A DNA stretch of 40,572 nt from Lentisphaeria bacterium. GTDB lineage: Bacteria; Verrucomicrobiota; Lentisphaeria; Victivallales; Victivallaceae. The first letter of the stretch is position 1. Each line of letters starts with the position of its first letter. Under the pieces are notes generated by a model. The model ran no database searches. It was given only the letters and a program-made list of their open reading frames with translations, and was not told the origin of the DNA. A program made the translations under genes and the position numbers. Positions 25,874-33,455 of the stretch are shown one piece after another. Where the stretch lies: NCBI GenBank assembly GCA_017508135.1, contig JAFVZN010000091.1, positions 1-40,572 of the forward strand, read 5' to 3'.

Positions 25874-26916
25874 ATTTCCAACTCCAATCTCTGCCGGATA
25901 AAATCAAGCATAACATCAGCATTGCGTTCAAAAGAGTACTTCTCCGCCTCGCCGGCGATAGCGGAACTCATCGCCCTGCGCCTTTCCGCTGCCGCAAGGG
26001 TTTTGTATGCCGCCAGCCATGTTTCCATATCTCCGGCGCAAAATCCGGTTTCCCCCTCCCGGATGACCTGTAAATTTTCTCCGACAGCAGAAGCTATCGC
26101 CGGTATCCCCGCCCGGAGGTACTGGATAAGTTTGAATGCGGACTTGCCCCGGGTGAAAGGGGTGTCTGTAAGCGGCATGATGCCGATATCACAGCTTTTC
26201 AATGCCGCAAATTCCCCCTCTGCGCTCCAGTCGATATTGCGCGTCGGCACGCCGGGGACCGGCGGCAGATCAGCTTTGGCAATGGCAAGCAGTTCAAACG
26301 GATGCTCGCGGTACATCGCCTGAAGGATGGGCGCGTGTTCCAGAAGGAACTGATAAGTGACCGGCGTACCGATCCAGCCGATACGCAAAAGGTCACCTTT
26401 TTCAAAGGAGTCATGTGCCGCTTCCGGCGGCGGAACGGTGGCAAGTTTCAATATGTTGCCATTGTAAGCAGAAAAGCGGTTGAAGAGTTCGCTGTTGGCA
26501 ACGATTATCCCGGAGGCGTGTTCCAACAGCTGCGGATATTTCCGGTTCAAGATCGGCAGCTTGCAATAACGCAGATCGACCGCATCGTCGAAGTTCAATA
26601 CATACTTGCGCTTCTTGAGAAAGTTGCGTTCAAAACAATACGGTAAAAAGGGCAGTAACTCATACTCGACAAGTGCCGGACGTGCATCTTTCACCGCCGC
26701 CAGCTCCCGCAACCGGCGGTGAAGTGCCGCCAAAAATTCCGCTTTCGACTTGCCGTTGCCGGAGTAAAGCTGTTTCAAGTAGCTGTCAGGGAAAAAATTG
26801 TGGATGTCGACCTCCAGACCCGCCGCCTGCAATGCCGGTACAAACTGATAAAAACGCAAGCGACTGGATGCACCAAGTTCACCGTAACGGCACCATATCG
26901 AAAGTTTTTTCATCAT
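25870..26916 (-). CDS. Glycosyltransferase, GT4-like
   Basis: 348 residues. The N-terminal domain begins SIWCRYGELGASSRLRFYQ, in which the Gly-Ala-Ser-Ser-Arg pattern matches acceptor-side loops of GT-B enzymes. KYVLNFDDAVDLRY follows. The C-terminal nucleotide-sugar domain has LRIGWIGTPVTYQ, CDIGIMPLTDTPFTRGKSAFKLIQYLRAGIPAIAS and the conserved E..G pair region. Donor and acceptor are unknown. The start (ATGATG) overlaps the xseA stop by 4 bases, so either Met could initiate. It lies between a DNA-repair gene and a transporter. I infer no functional link to either. Confidence 0.82.
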   Translation of the reverse strand: MMKKLSIWCRYGELGASSRLRFYQFVPALQAAGLEVDIHNFFPDSYLKQLYSGNGKSKAEFLAALHRRLRELAAVKDARPALVEYELLPFLPYCFERNFLKKRKYVLNFDDAVDLRYCKLPILNRKYPQLLEHASGIIVANSELFNRFSAYNGNILKLATVPPPEAAHDSFEKGDLLRIGWIGTPVTYQFLLEHAPILQAMYREHPFELLAIAKADLPPVPGVPTRNIDWSAEGEFAALKSCDIGIMPLTDTPFTRGKSAFKLIQYLRAGIPAIASAVGENLQVIREGETGFCAGDMETWLAAYKTLAAAERRRAMSSAIAGEAEKYSFERNADVMLDFIRQRLELEI

Positions 26917-28115
26917 TCCGCCGTCTCCACTGTCTCCACCGGGAGCTTGCCGTCAGCGAACTGCAGTTCCAGCCGGGTTCCCGGCGCGACCTTCGCGGTC
27001 GTTACCACAGTGCCGCTGTCGGGAGAAAATACCATGGCATAACCCCGCTCCAACTGGCGCGCCGGATTGAGGGTGTTGAGTGCCGCCCACGCCTTTTCCA
27101 GACGGTGTTCCTGACGGGTATGGTGATTTTGCGCGCAGTGGAGCAGCCGCAGTTCCATTTCGTCCAGATATTGCCGCTTGACATCCAGTGCGCGGCGCGG
27201 TTCGTGGAATACCGGATTTCCGGCAAGACGTTCCAGACGGTTGCGGTAATTGCTTATACGCAGCTGCAAAATGGCAGAAAGATCTTTTCCGGCACGTTCC
27301 AGCCGGGAAAAAAACTCTTCCCGTCTTCCAATGACCAGCTCCGCCGCCGCCGATGGTGTCGGCACCCGCAGATCTGCCGCAAAGTCGCATATCGTAAAGT
27401 CGATCTCATGCCCGACCGCACTGATGACCGGTATCGAACTCCCGGCAACAGCACGGGCAACGATCTCTTCGTTGAACGGCCACAAATCTTCCATACTGCC
27501 GCCGCCGCGGGTGACAACGATGACATCCACACTGCGTGTCCGGTTGAAAAATGCCACTCCCGCCGCCACCTGCGCCGCCGCCTGCGGTCCCTGCACCAGT
27601 GCCGGATAGATCTGCACATTGACATCCGGAAACCGCCGGTTGATTATCTGCAGGAAGTCCCGCACCGCAGCTCCGGTTGGACTGGTGACGACACCGATCT
27701 TCCGGGGCAGAAGCGGGATCGCCTTCTTCCGTTCCGGAGAAAACAACCCTTCGGCATCAAGTTTGCGCTTGAGTTCGTCAAAACGCTGCTGCAATGCGCC
27801 GATACCGGCGAGCCGGATCTTTTTTATGTTGAACTGATATTCGCCGCGTACTTCGTAAACGGAAAGATTTCCCCAGACCTCCACCAGTGAACCGTTACCG
27901 ATACCCAGACGGCGGCATTCGGCGGCACCGCCGAAATAACACGCCCGGATCTGGGATTTGTCATCTTTGAGCTGGAAATACGCATGTCCGGAGCGGTGCA
28001 GAATAAGTGAACCCGCCTCGCCGCCCATCCAAAATGGCATAAAGGCACCTTCTATCGTTTCCCGCAACGCACGGTTGACCGCGCTTACGCTCCACACCGG
28101 TTCACTCTGCTGCAT
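26913..28115 (-). CDS. xseA: Exodeoxyribonuclease VII large subunit
   Basis: 400 residues, slightly shorter than the E. coli protein (456). The OB-fold domain is at the N-terminus (WMGGEAGSLILHRSGHAYFQLKD), followed by LPRKIGVVTSPTGAAVRDFLQII, the start of the catalytic domain. VTRGGGSMEDLWPFNEE is the core motif with the catalytic Asp, then PVISAVGHEIDFTICDFAADLR and TPSAAAEL. Together with XseB it degrades single-stranded DNA. A short Leu/Arg-rich coiled segment precedes the C-terminal strand domain (LERGYAMVFS). GGAGA lies just ahead of the ATG, immediately behind the terminator of the upstream M24 gene. No xseB is present in the window. Confidence 0.95.
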   Translation of the reverse strand: MQQSEPVWSVSAVNRALRETIEGAFMPFWMGGEAGSLILHRSGHAYFQLKDDKSQIRACYFGGAAECRRLGIGNGSLVEVWGNLSVYEVRGEYQFNIKKIRLAGIGALQQRFDELKRKLDAEGLFSPERKKAIPLLPRKIGVVTSPTGAAVRDFLQIINRRFPDVNVQIYPALVQGPQAAAQVAAGVAFFNRTRSVDVIVVTRGGGSMEDLWPFNEEIVARAVAGSSIPVISAVGHEIDFTICDFAADLRVPTPSAAAELVIGRREEFFSRLERAGKDLSAILQLRISNYRNRLERLAGNPVFHEPRRALDVKRQYLDEMELRLLHCAQNHHTRQEHRLEKAWAALNTLNPARQLERGYAMVFSPDSGTVVTTAKVAPGTRLELQFADGKLPVETVETAE

Positions 28116-28124
28116 GATCTCTCC

Positions 28125-28166
28125 GTAAAAACGGAGGGAACGGAAGATATTTCCTGTTCCCTCCGG
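28125..28166 (-). terminator. Terminator of the M24 peptidase-like gene
   Basis: CGGAGGGAAC (28132-28141) pairs with GTTCCCTCCG (28156-28165), a 10-bp stem. On the minus strand five T follow (complement of A127-131). It ends about ten bases before the xseA start codon, so xseA translation begins right behind it. How the xseA unit gets its own transcript is not clear. Read-through is possible. Confidence 0.85.
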
Positions 28167-28191
28167 TATTGTTCCTCTCTACAACGCCGAC

Positions 28192-29361
28192 TCAGTCGAG
28201 TTTGCAGCAGTTGAGGCTCATGAACTTCTTGGAAAGCAGTTCGCAGCCGTCAGCGGTGATGATACAGCCGCGTTCCCAGCGCAGACCGTAACCGTTTCCG
28301 GTGAAGAAGGTGTCGATCTGGTAGGTCATGTTTTCCTGAAGTTTGTAGTTGCTGGTGGTTTCGATCCAGGGGCTTTCAGTTTCCATGATGCCCAGACCGT
28401 GGACCGGACCGTAAAGCATATAGTCGCCCCAGCCCTGATCGATACCCCACTGGGTGTAATCTTTGGCAATGCTGGCGGCATCGGCACCGGCTTTCATGAG
28501 TTCAAAGGTGTACTTGTGCGCGCGGAGACCGAATTCGACCAACGCCATCTGCTCTTTGGGGAGCTTGCCGAAGTAGACCGGCAAACCGATGGAGCTGCTG
28601 TAACCGCCGACACGGGCACCGATGTTGAGCTGGATGATCTCGTTCTTTTTCAGCTTGGCGGAAGTCGGACGGCTGATACCGTTGCTGGTACGGTCGCCGC
28701 CGAAGCAATAGAGGCTGTGACCTTCGTATTCACCGCCGTTGGCGTAGATCTCACGCTGGGCGATACCGATAGCCTGGAATTCGGTCATGCCCGGTTTGAT
28801 TTCATTGAGCATGGCAGCGACCGCTTTTTCCGCGACCTTGAAGGCTTTGCGGTGGCAGTTGAGTTCGTTTTCGCTCTTGATCCAGCGCAGGGGGCGGAAC
28901 ACTTCGTCAGCGACGACGACCTTGACACCGGGAAGCTGGGCGGCGACCGCATCAAGGGTCGGCTTGGTCATAACGGCAGTACCGACGAGACCGAGAGTTT
29001 TGAGCGGACGGTTGCCCATCGCCATCTTGGCGACCTGGTCATAGGTGGCAAGCTGGATGCCGGGATAATCCGGTTCGGCAGATTCACGGTAGTTGAGCAT
29101 CAGAGCCACGTTGGGCAGCACACTGCGGCCGCGGGCATACTTTTCGCTTTCGGGACCGATAAGCAGAACCGCATCACCTTCGGCGGGAACGAAAACACCG
29201 GCCTGCTCAAAGGTGGGCCAGTATTCGCTCAGATAGCGGACGTTGGCGAAGTCGGATTCAGTACCGTGAACCAGACAGGCATCGAGACCGGCGGCTTTGA
29301 TGCGCGCCTGAAATTTGGCAATACGTTCAAAATATTCAGATTTGGGGATGCAGACAGCCAT
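28192..29361 (-). CDS. M24-family (creatinase/Xaa-Pro peptidase-like) protein with altered metal ligands
   Basis: 389 residues. The N-terminal creatinase domain (LDACLVHGTESDFANVRYLSEYWP) is followed by a pita-bread M24 domain from about residue 165. The five metal positions can be aligned by eye. IIQLNIGARVGGY has Asn where the first Asp is expected. YSSSIG has Ser for the second Asp. PVHGLGIMETE keeps the His. MTYQIDTFF has Asp for Glu. LRWERGCII keeps the last Glu. Three of five differ, as in creatinase, which works without metal. So this may be a creatinase-like C-N hydrolase rather than an aminopeptidase. AAAGGAG precedes the ATG. It ends at a strong terminator and follows the deacetylase gene after 218 bp. 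Confidence 0.85.
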   Translation of the reverse strand: MAVCIPKSEYFERIAKFQARIKAAGLDACLVHGTESDFANVRYLSEYWPTFEQAGVFVPAEGDAVLLIGPESEKYARGRSVLPNVALMLNYRESAEPDYPGIQLATYDQVAKMAMGNRPLKTLGLVGTAVMTKPTLDAVAAQLPGVKVVVADEVFRPLRWIKSENELNCHRKAFKVAEKAVAAMLNEIKPGMTEFQAIGIAQREIYANGGEYEGHSLYCFGGDRTSNGISRPTSAKLKKNEIIQLNIGARVGGYSSSIGLPVYFGKLPKEQMALVEFGLRAHKYTFELMKAGADAASIAKDYTQWGIDQGWGDYMLYGPVHGLGIMETESPWIETTSNYKLQENMTYQIDTFFTGNGYGLRWERGCIITADGCELLSKKFMSLNCCKLD

Positions 29362-29430
29362 TTTTTATTTCTCCTTTGTTAAAATTCTGTGTGTTCTGCG
29401 TTGAAAAATCATCCGGAAAACCATGCCCGG

Positions 29431-29458
29431 CAACTATATTCCAGCCGGAATATAATTG
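29431..29458. repeat. 12-bp inverted repeat between the deacetylase and M24 genes
   Basis: CAACTATATTCC (29431-29442) faces GGAATATAATTG (29447-29458) across AGCC, with eight perfect inner pairs. A further CCCGGCA/TGCCGGG repeat lies at 29490-29509. Neither has a T-run. They could be operator sites or mRNA-stabilising hairpins. The 218-bp gap (29362-29579) shows no gene. Confidence 0.4.
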
Positions 29459-29579
29459 AACGAAAGCATATACTTGCGGCTGTACAGCACCCGGCAATCC
29501 AATGCCGGGAACTTGCCGAAAGCCATTTGCAATGCCGCGAAGTTTTCCTGAGAACTTTTCATCTTGGATCAGAAATCTT

Positions 29580-30461
29580 TCAATCGGCACTGACCTCGCA
29601 CGCCTGCTTGAATTCACTTCCGGCAGCCTTGAGCATACCGATCAGGCGGTCAAACTGTTCCGTCGAATATTCGCCGCAGTTTTTGATGATGAAGGGATCG
29701 GGCAGCACCGCACCCTCGCCGGAATAGATCAAACCTTCCGGCATTTTGGCAAACTCCCACGGATGAGCATAGAAGCAGAGGAACGGTTCCACGCCGCGAC
29801 CTTCGCAATATTTGCAGTAACCGTCGATGTGTTTCATCACCGCTTCGGCATTTTCAGTACGCCACAGCGGCCACTGGTCCATGTCACGACCGTACTTGTC
29901 TTTTGAATCCATGGACAAGTCGGCGAAGTTCGGGATCTCGATCAGCTTGAGGTCGCCCTTTTTCGTCCAGTCATCTTTGCTGGGGTGGTAGGGACGGAGC
30001 TGTTCTTTGTAAAAGTACATGGGGTAAGTGGCATCGGCTTTGTAGCCCAGACGTTCCAGAGCATTGACCACGGCGGTGGAACCGAAGAGGCGCGGACAGC
30101 GGAAACTGGTCGGCTGAACACCTGCGACTTCAGCAACTCTCTGCGTGGCAAGTTCGATGCGGTGTTCGACCTCTTCCGGCAGGATGGGGATCATACCGGG
30201 AATTTCAAACAACGGTTCGCCGATGGTCTCATGGAAGAGGGTATGGCAGCCGATCTCATGTCCGGCATCGCGGACGAGTTTCACGATATCGGGATTTTTG
30301 ATCGCGCTGTCAGCGGTAAAAAAGAATGTTCCGGAGATCTGATGTTTATCCAGCAGACGGAGGATCTCCCGGGTCCCGGGGCCGAAACCGTCATAAAAGC
30401 TGGTCCAACTTCCGATATCTGTCTCCATATCAAATCCGAGAACAGTGGTGATTTTAGCCAT
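29580..30461 (-). CDS. Polysaccharide deacetylase family protein (CE4)
   Basis: 293 residues without a signal peptide. Residues 8-15 read LGFDMETD, the NodB-homology motif with the catalytic and metal Asp. AGHEIGCHTLFHET gives the H-x-x-x-H zinc pair. SFRCPRLFG is the motif 3 equivalent (usually RxPxG), and late FYAHPWEF is the His motif. The form is closer to the cytoplasmic PuuE/HpPgdA subgroup, which acts on small amides or peptidoglycan-type substrates, than to secreted chitin deacetylases. It has its own promoter at 30527-30555. The ATG is 10 nt behind AAAGG. It may be co-transcribed with the M24 gene. Substrate unknown. Confidence 0.88.
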   Translation of the reverse strand: MAKITTVLGFDMETDIGSWTSFYDGFGPGTREILRLLDKHQISGTFFFTADSAIKNPDIVKLVRDAGHEIGCHTLFHETIGEPLFEIPGMIPILPEEVEHRIELATQRVAEVAGVQPTSFRCPRLFGSTAVVNALERLGYKADATYPMYFYKEQLRPYHPSKDDWTKKGDLKLIEIPNFADLSMDSKDKYGRDMDQWPLWRTENAEAVMKHIDGYCKYCEGRGVEPFLCFYAHPWEFAKMPEGLIYSGEGAVLPDPFIIKNCGEYSTEQFDRLIGMLKAAGSEFKQACEVSAD

Positions 30462-30526
30462 AATCTATCAAGCCTTTCATAATTTATTCTTCATCCGGAA
30501 AACTCCGACAATACTTTACTGATTGA

Positions 30527-30555
30527 AAAATAGCACATCCACAGGAAAAATGCAA
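30527..30555 (-). promoter_or_regulatory. Promoter of the deacetylase gene
   Basis: Minus strand TTGCAT (complement of 30550-30555) and TATTTT (complement of 30527-30532) with a 17-bp spacer, about 65 bp ahead of the ATG at 30461. Confidence 0.6.
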
Positions 30556-30673
30556 GCTGTATCCGGCAAAAAAGCAGATTTTTGCCGTCGAAGATCAAAG
30601 ATTGTGGGAAAAATCTGAAAAATTATCATATTTTTTACAAAAGAGGCTTTTATTTTGCAAAATCCGGGTTATA

Positions 30674-30704
30674 TTTACATCAGCAGCATTTTTTGCTTTA
30701 ATAT
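30674..30704 (+). promoter_or_regulatory. Candidate promoter of the structured RNA
   Basis: TTTACA (30674-30679) and TAATAT (30699-30704), spacer 19 bp, or 18 bp if TTACAT at 30675 is used as -35. The segment is A/T-rich and starts just upstream of the predicted 5' end of the RNA near 30710. Confidence 0.45.
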
Positions 30705-30708
30705 ATAT

Positions 30709-30915
30709 GAGTTTTGAAATGGTGTCGCCGCGAGACGTGTGGTGAAGTTTTTCTGCCGCCGTCCCCGGAGATGCCGGAAGATTTGGCGTGAAGATCAGAT
30801 CCGTATCGGATGCGGATCATAGAGTTTTTGCAAAGATAAACGGTTTCCGGAAACGGAGAAAAAACGGGATGATACCCGGATTTTCAGCCCGGAAAAAGAG
30901 ATACCGTTCCGGTTG
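30709..30915 (+). ncRNA. ssrS: Probable 6S RNA upstream of 5-formyltetrahydrofolate cyclo-ligase
   Basis: This stretch of about 200 nt holds no credible reading frame but folds on itself. AATGGTGTC (30718-30726) pairs with GATACCGTT (30900-30908) in nine consecutive pairs, two of them G-U. TTTTTCTG (30748-30755) pairs with CGGAAAAA (30890-30897). Local hairpins include ATCCG-TAT-CGGAT near 30800 and CCGG-AGATG-CCGG near 30768. The length, end-to-end pairing and promoter fit 6S RNA, the RNA-polymerase-binding regulator. The location also fits, because 6S genes often precede the 5-FCL gene and rny in many bacteria. I cannot run a covariance model, so the name is an inference. It could alternatively be a structured 5' leader of the cyclo-ligase gene. 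Confidence 0.55.
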
Positions 30916-30972
30916 ATGTGAAGATCAAACTCTCTGATCTCCTCCCGCCGATATTCCAATTCAAAGCAGAAG

Positions 30973-31620
30973 ATGCCGCTGCCGGAAGCAGGAAAATTGA
31001 AATATCCCGGCTTTCAGCAGTGGTATCGGGAGAAGTTACGGTTGGATATCACCGGAGAAAAACAGGTTTTACGCCGGAAATTTTCGGCGTTGCGCAAGTC
31101 GCTTTCCAGTGAAACACGACAGCAATACAATGCGGCGATCTGCGCCGCGATTGCCAGTTTGGAGTGTTTCCGGCAGGCGGAGTTTATTGCGGCCTATATT
31201 CCTTTTGGCGGTGAAGTCGATCTTTCTCCTCTCTTTTGCGGCAAACAGGTGTTATTGCCCCGGTTCGTTCCCGAACGCGGAGTCTATGAACTTGTTTGCG
31301 TAGATGATTTCAAGCGGAATCTGCTGCCGGGCAAATACGGTATCCCCGAACCCCGACCGGAACTTCCGGCGGTTCCCGGAGATATCGCAGCTTCCCGGGC
31401 GTTGTTTCTGACACCGGCGGTCAGTTGTGACCGTACCGGAACCAGGCTTGGACGCGGCGGCGGTTATTATGACCGGATGCTTGCCGGAGTGAAGATCCCT
31501 CCGGTTGCCGTCATATATTCATGCCAGCTGTCAGATACTCCGCTCCCCGGCACAGCACACGACATCAAAATGAAATTGGTCGTGACTGAACGGGAAGTTA
31601 TACATTGTAGTGAAGATTAA
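30973..31620 (+). CDS. 5-formyltetrahydrofolate cyclo-ligase
   Basis: Up to 215 residues. KQVLRRKFSALRKSLSSE is the N-terminal Arg/Lys pattern of the family. FIAAYIPFGGEVDLSPLF and LLPRFVPERGVYEL carry the folate-binding strands. FLTPAVSCDRTGTRLGRGGGYYDRML is the ATP/folate signature with the G-R-G-G-G-Y-Y-D motif. It converts 5-formyl-THF to 5,10-methenyl-THF with ATP. The ATG at 30973 has a weak ribosome site. A TTG at 31042 preceded by GGGAGAAG would give 192 residues, close to the usual length, and is a serious alternative. It lies between the 6S-like RNA and rny, 22 bp before rny. Confidence 0.93.
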   Translation: MPLPEAGKLKYPGFQQWYREKLRLDITGEKQVLRRKFSALRKSLSSETRQQYNAAICAAIASLECFRQAEFIAAYIPFGGEVDLSPLFCGKQVLLPRFVPERGVYELVCVDDFKRNLLPGKYGIPEPRPELPAVPGDIAASRALFLTPAVSCDRTGTRLGRGGGYYDRMLAGVKIPPVAVIYSCQLSDTPLPGTAHDIKMKLVVTEREVIHCSED

Positions 31621-31642
31621 TTGAGAAAAAGGAGAAACAGAA

Positions 31643-33187
31643 ATGGTACCGACAATAGTCATTGGTGCAGTCGCTCTTCTGGCGGGAGCGATCATCGGCT
31701 TTGTTATCCAGCGCATCCAGCGCAACGCCGCTGAACACAGTGCAGCCAAAATCCGCAGCAACGCGGAAAAAGAAGCAGAACACATCCTCCGGGAAGCCCG
31801 GGTCTCTGCCAAAGAGAAGATCAATAAACTCCGCGAAGAGTGCGAAGCTGAACTCAAAGAACGCCGCAAGGAGCAGAACTCCATCGAACGCCGGCTCGCC
31901 CAGCGTGAAGAGAATATCGACCGCCGTACCGATACCCTCGAAGCCAAAATCAAGGGTATCGAAAAACAGGAATCAGATATAGCTGCCCTGCGCGAACGGT
32001 TGAATTCACGCGAACAGGAGCTGAACAAAAACATTTCCAGACAGATCGACGAACTCGAACGCATCGCCGGGATGTCCCGGGACGAAGCGCGGGGAGTCCT
32101 GCTGGAAAAACTTCAGAACGAAGTCAAAAATGAGTCCGGTCTGCTGGTTCGCAGCATCCTCGAAGAAGCCCGGGAACGCAGTGAAAAAGAGGCACGCCGC
32201 ATCCTGACTTATGCCATGCAGCGGTACGCGTCCGATTGCACATACGAGCGTACAACTGCCACCATTCCGCTGCCCAGCGACGAAATGAAAGGGCGGATCA
32301 TCGGTCGTGAAGGACGGAACATCCGGGCGATCGAAAGTGCCACCGGAGTCAATCTGCTGATCGACGATACCCCGGAAGCGGTGGTCATCAGCTGTTTTGA
32401 TCCGGTTCGCAAAGAGGTGGCGCGCCGCCTGATGGAACGGTTGATCGGAGACGGACGGATCCATCCGACCCGGGTGGAAGATCTGGTCAAAAAGATTTCC
32501 AAGGAGCTGGAAGATGAACTGTTTCAGGTCGGTGAAGCAGCTGTTCTGGAAACCGGTATCCCCGGAGTCAGCCCGCAGGTGATGAAGCTGCTCGGACGGC
32601 TGAAATACCGTTACAGCTTCTCGCAGAACGTGTTGCAGCACTCGCTGGAGACGGCATATTTCATGGGAGTTATCGCCGCCGAACTCGGATTGGATGAGAA
32701 GAAAGCCAAACGTATCGGACTGTTCCACGACCTCGGGAAAGCGATCGACCATGAGGTCGAAGGTCCGCACGCCCAGATCGGTGCCGATGTGCTGCGCAAA
32801 TATAACGAACCCAAAGATGTGGTCCATGCCGTGGCAGCGCACCATGCGGAGATCGAACCGGAAAGTTTGTACGACATTTTGATCAACACCTGCGACACGC
32901 TGAGTGCCTCCCGTCCCGGAGCGAGAAGCGAAACGACGGAACTCTATCTCAAGCGTCTGGAACAGCTGGAAGCGATCGCCAATGAGTTCAACGGAGTAGA
33001 ATCCTGCTTTGCGCTGCAGGCTGGACGGGAGATCCGGGTCATCGTTACGCCGGAGAAGATCGGCGAAGGAGATGCGCAGATGCTGGCGAAAGAGATCTGT
33101 TCCAGAATTGAAAAAGAGATGACCTACCCCGGTCAGATCAAAGTGACCATCATCCGGGAAACCCGTTCGGTGGAATACGCCAAATAA
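31643..33187 (+). CDS. rny: Ribonuclease Y
   Basis: 514 residues, the normal length. An N-terminal membrane anchor (TIVIGAVALLAGAIIGFVI) is followed by a long charged coiled coil to about residue 190. A KH domain with the GRIIGREGRNIR loop comes next, near residue 217. The HD domain contains HSLETAYFMG and GLFHDLGKAIDHE (the HD pair), and later AHHAE. The C-terminal RNase Y domain ends IIRETRSVEYAK. It is a membrane-bound endoribonuclease that starts mRNA decay. AAGGAG precedes the ATG. It is followed by a terminator at 33250-33284. Confidence 0.97.
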   Translation: MVPTIVIGAVALLAGAIIGFVIQRIQRNAAEHSAAKIRSNAEKEAEHILREARVSAKEKINKLREECEAELKERRKEQNSIERRLAQREENIDRRTDTLEAKIKGIEKQESDIAALRERLNSREQELNKNISRQIDELERIAGMSRDEARGVLLEKLQNEVKNESGLLVRSILEEARERSEKEARRILTYAMQRYASDCTYERTTATIPLPSDEMKGRIIGREGRNIRAIESATGVNLLIDDTPEAVVISCFDPVRKEVARRLMERLIGDGRIHPTRVEDLVKKISKELEDELFQVGEAAVLETGIPGVSPQVMKLLGRLKYRYSFSQNVLQHSLETAYFMGVIAAELGLDEKKAKRIGLFHDLGKAIDHEVEGPHAQIGADVLRKYNEPKDVVHAVAAHHAEIEPESLYDILINTCDTLSASRPGARSETTELYLKRLEQLEAIANEFNGVESCFALQAGREIRVIVTPEKIGEGDAQMLAKEICSRIEKEMTYPGQIKVTIIRETRSVEYAK

Positions 33188-33249
33188 AGCTTCCCGCAAA
33201 ACAAGCAGAAAGTTGCCCTTTATTTGGACAATCTCAGGCTGTTGATAAA

Positions 33250-33284
33250 GTCCCGGAATTATTTGATACAGTTCCGGGATTTTT
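33250..33284 (+). terminator. Terminator of rny
   Basis: TCCCGGAA (33251-33258) pairs with TTCCGGGA (33272-33279), followed by five T. Confidence 0.85.
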
Positions 33285-33321
33285 CATAACCGGGGATTAT
33301 ATTAAGCTGATTTCAAAAGTT

Positions 33322-33340
33322 TTTCATAAATATTATGAAA
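33322..33340. repeat. Perfect 19-bp A/T-rich palindrome
   Basis: TTTCATAA-ATA-TTATGAAA. It lies in the 33285-33455 gap between rny and the helicase gene, where I see no gene. It could be an operator or a weak 3' end structure for the convergent helicase gene. Confidence 0.5.
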
Positions 33341-33455
33341 GATGCCCTGGGGCTCTCATAAAATCTGTGTGACAAAAACCGGACAAGACGGAGCATCAGA
33401 ACGTTTCAGATATATGGTCCAGGTCGGGGGGAGGCGGAAACCGGAACAGACACAT

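Noticed and set aside
30709-30915. tmRNA, RNase P RNA, SRP RNA or folate riboswitch
   Set aside because: None of the hallmark sequences (encoded tag and CCA, GAGGAAAGTCC-type core, GGAAGCAGC tetraloop region, folate aptamer core) is visible.
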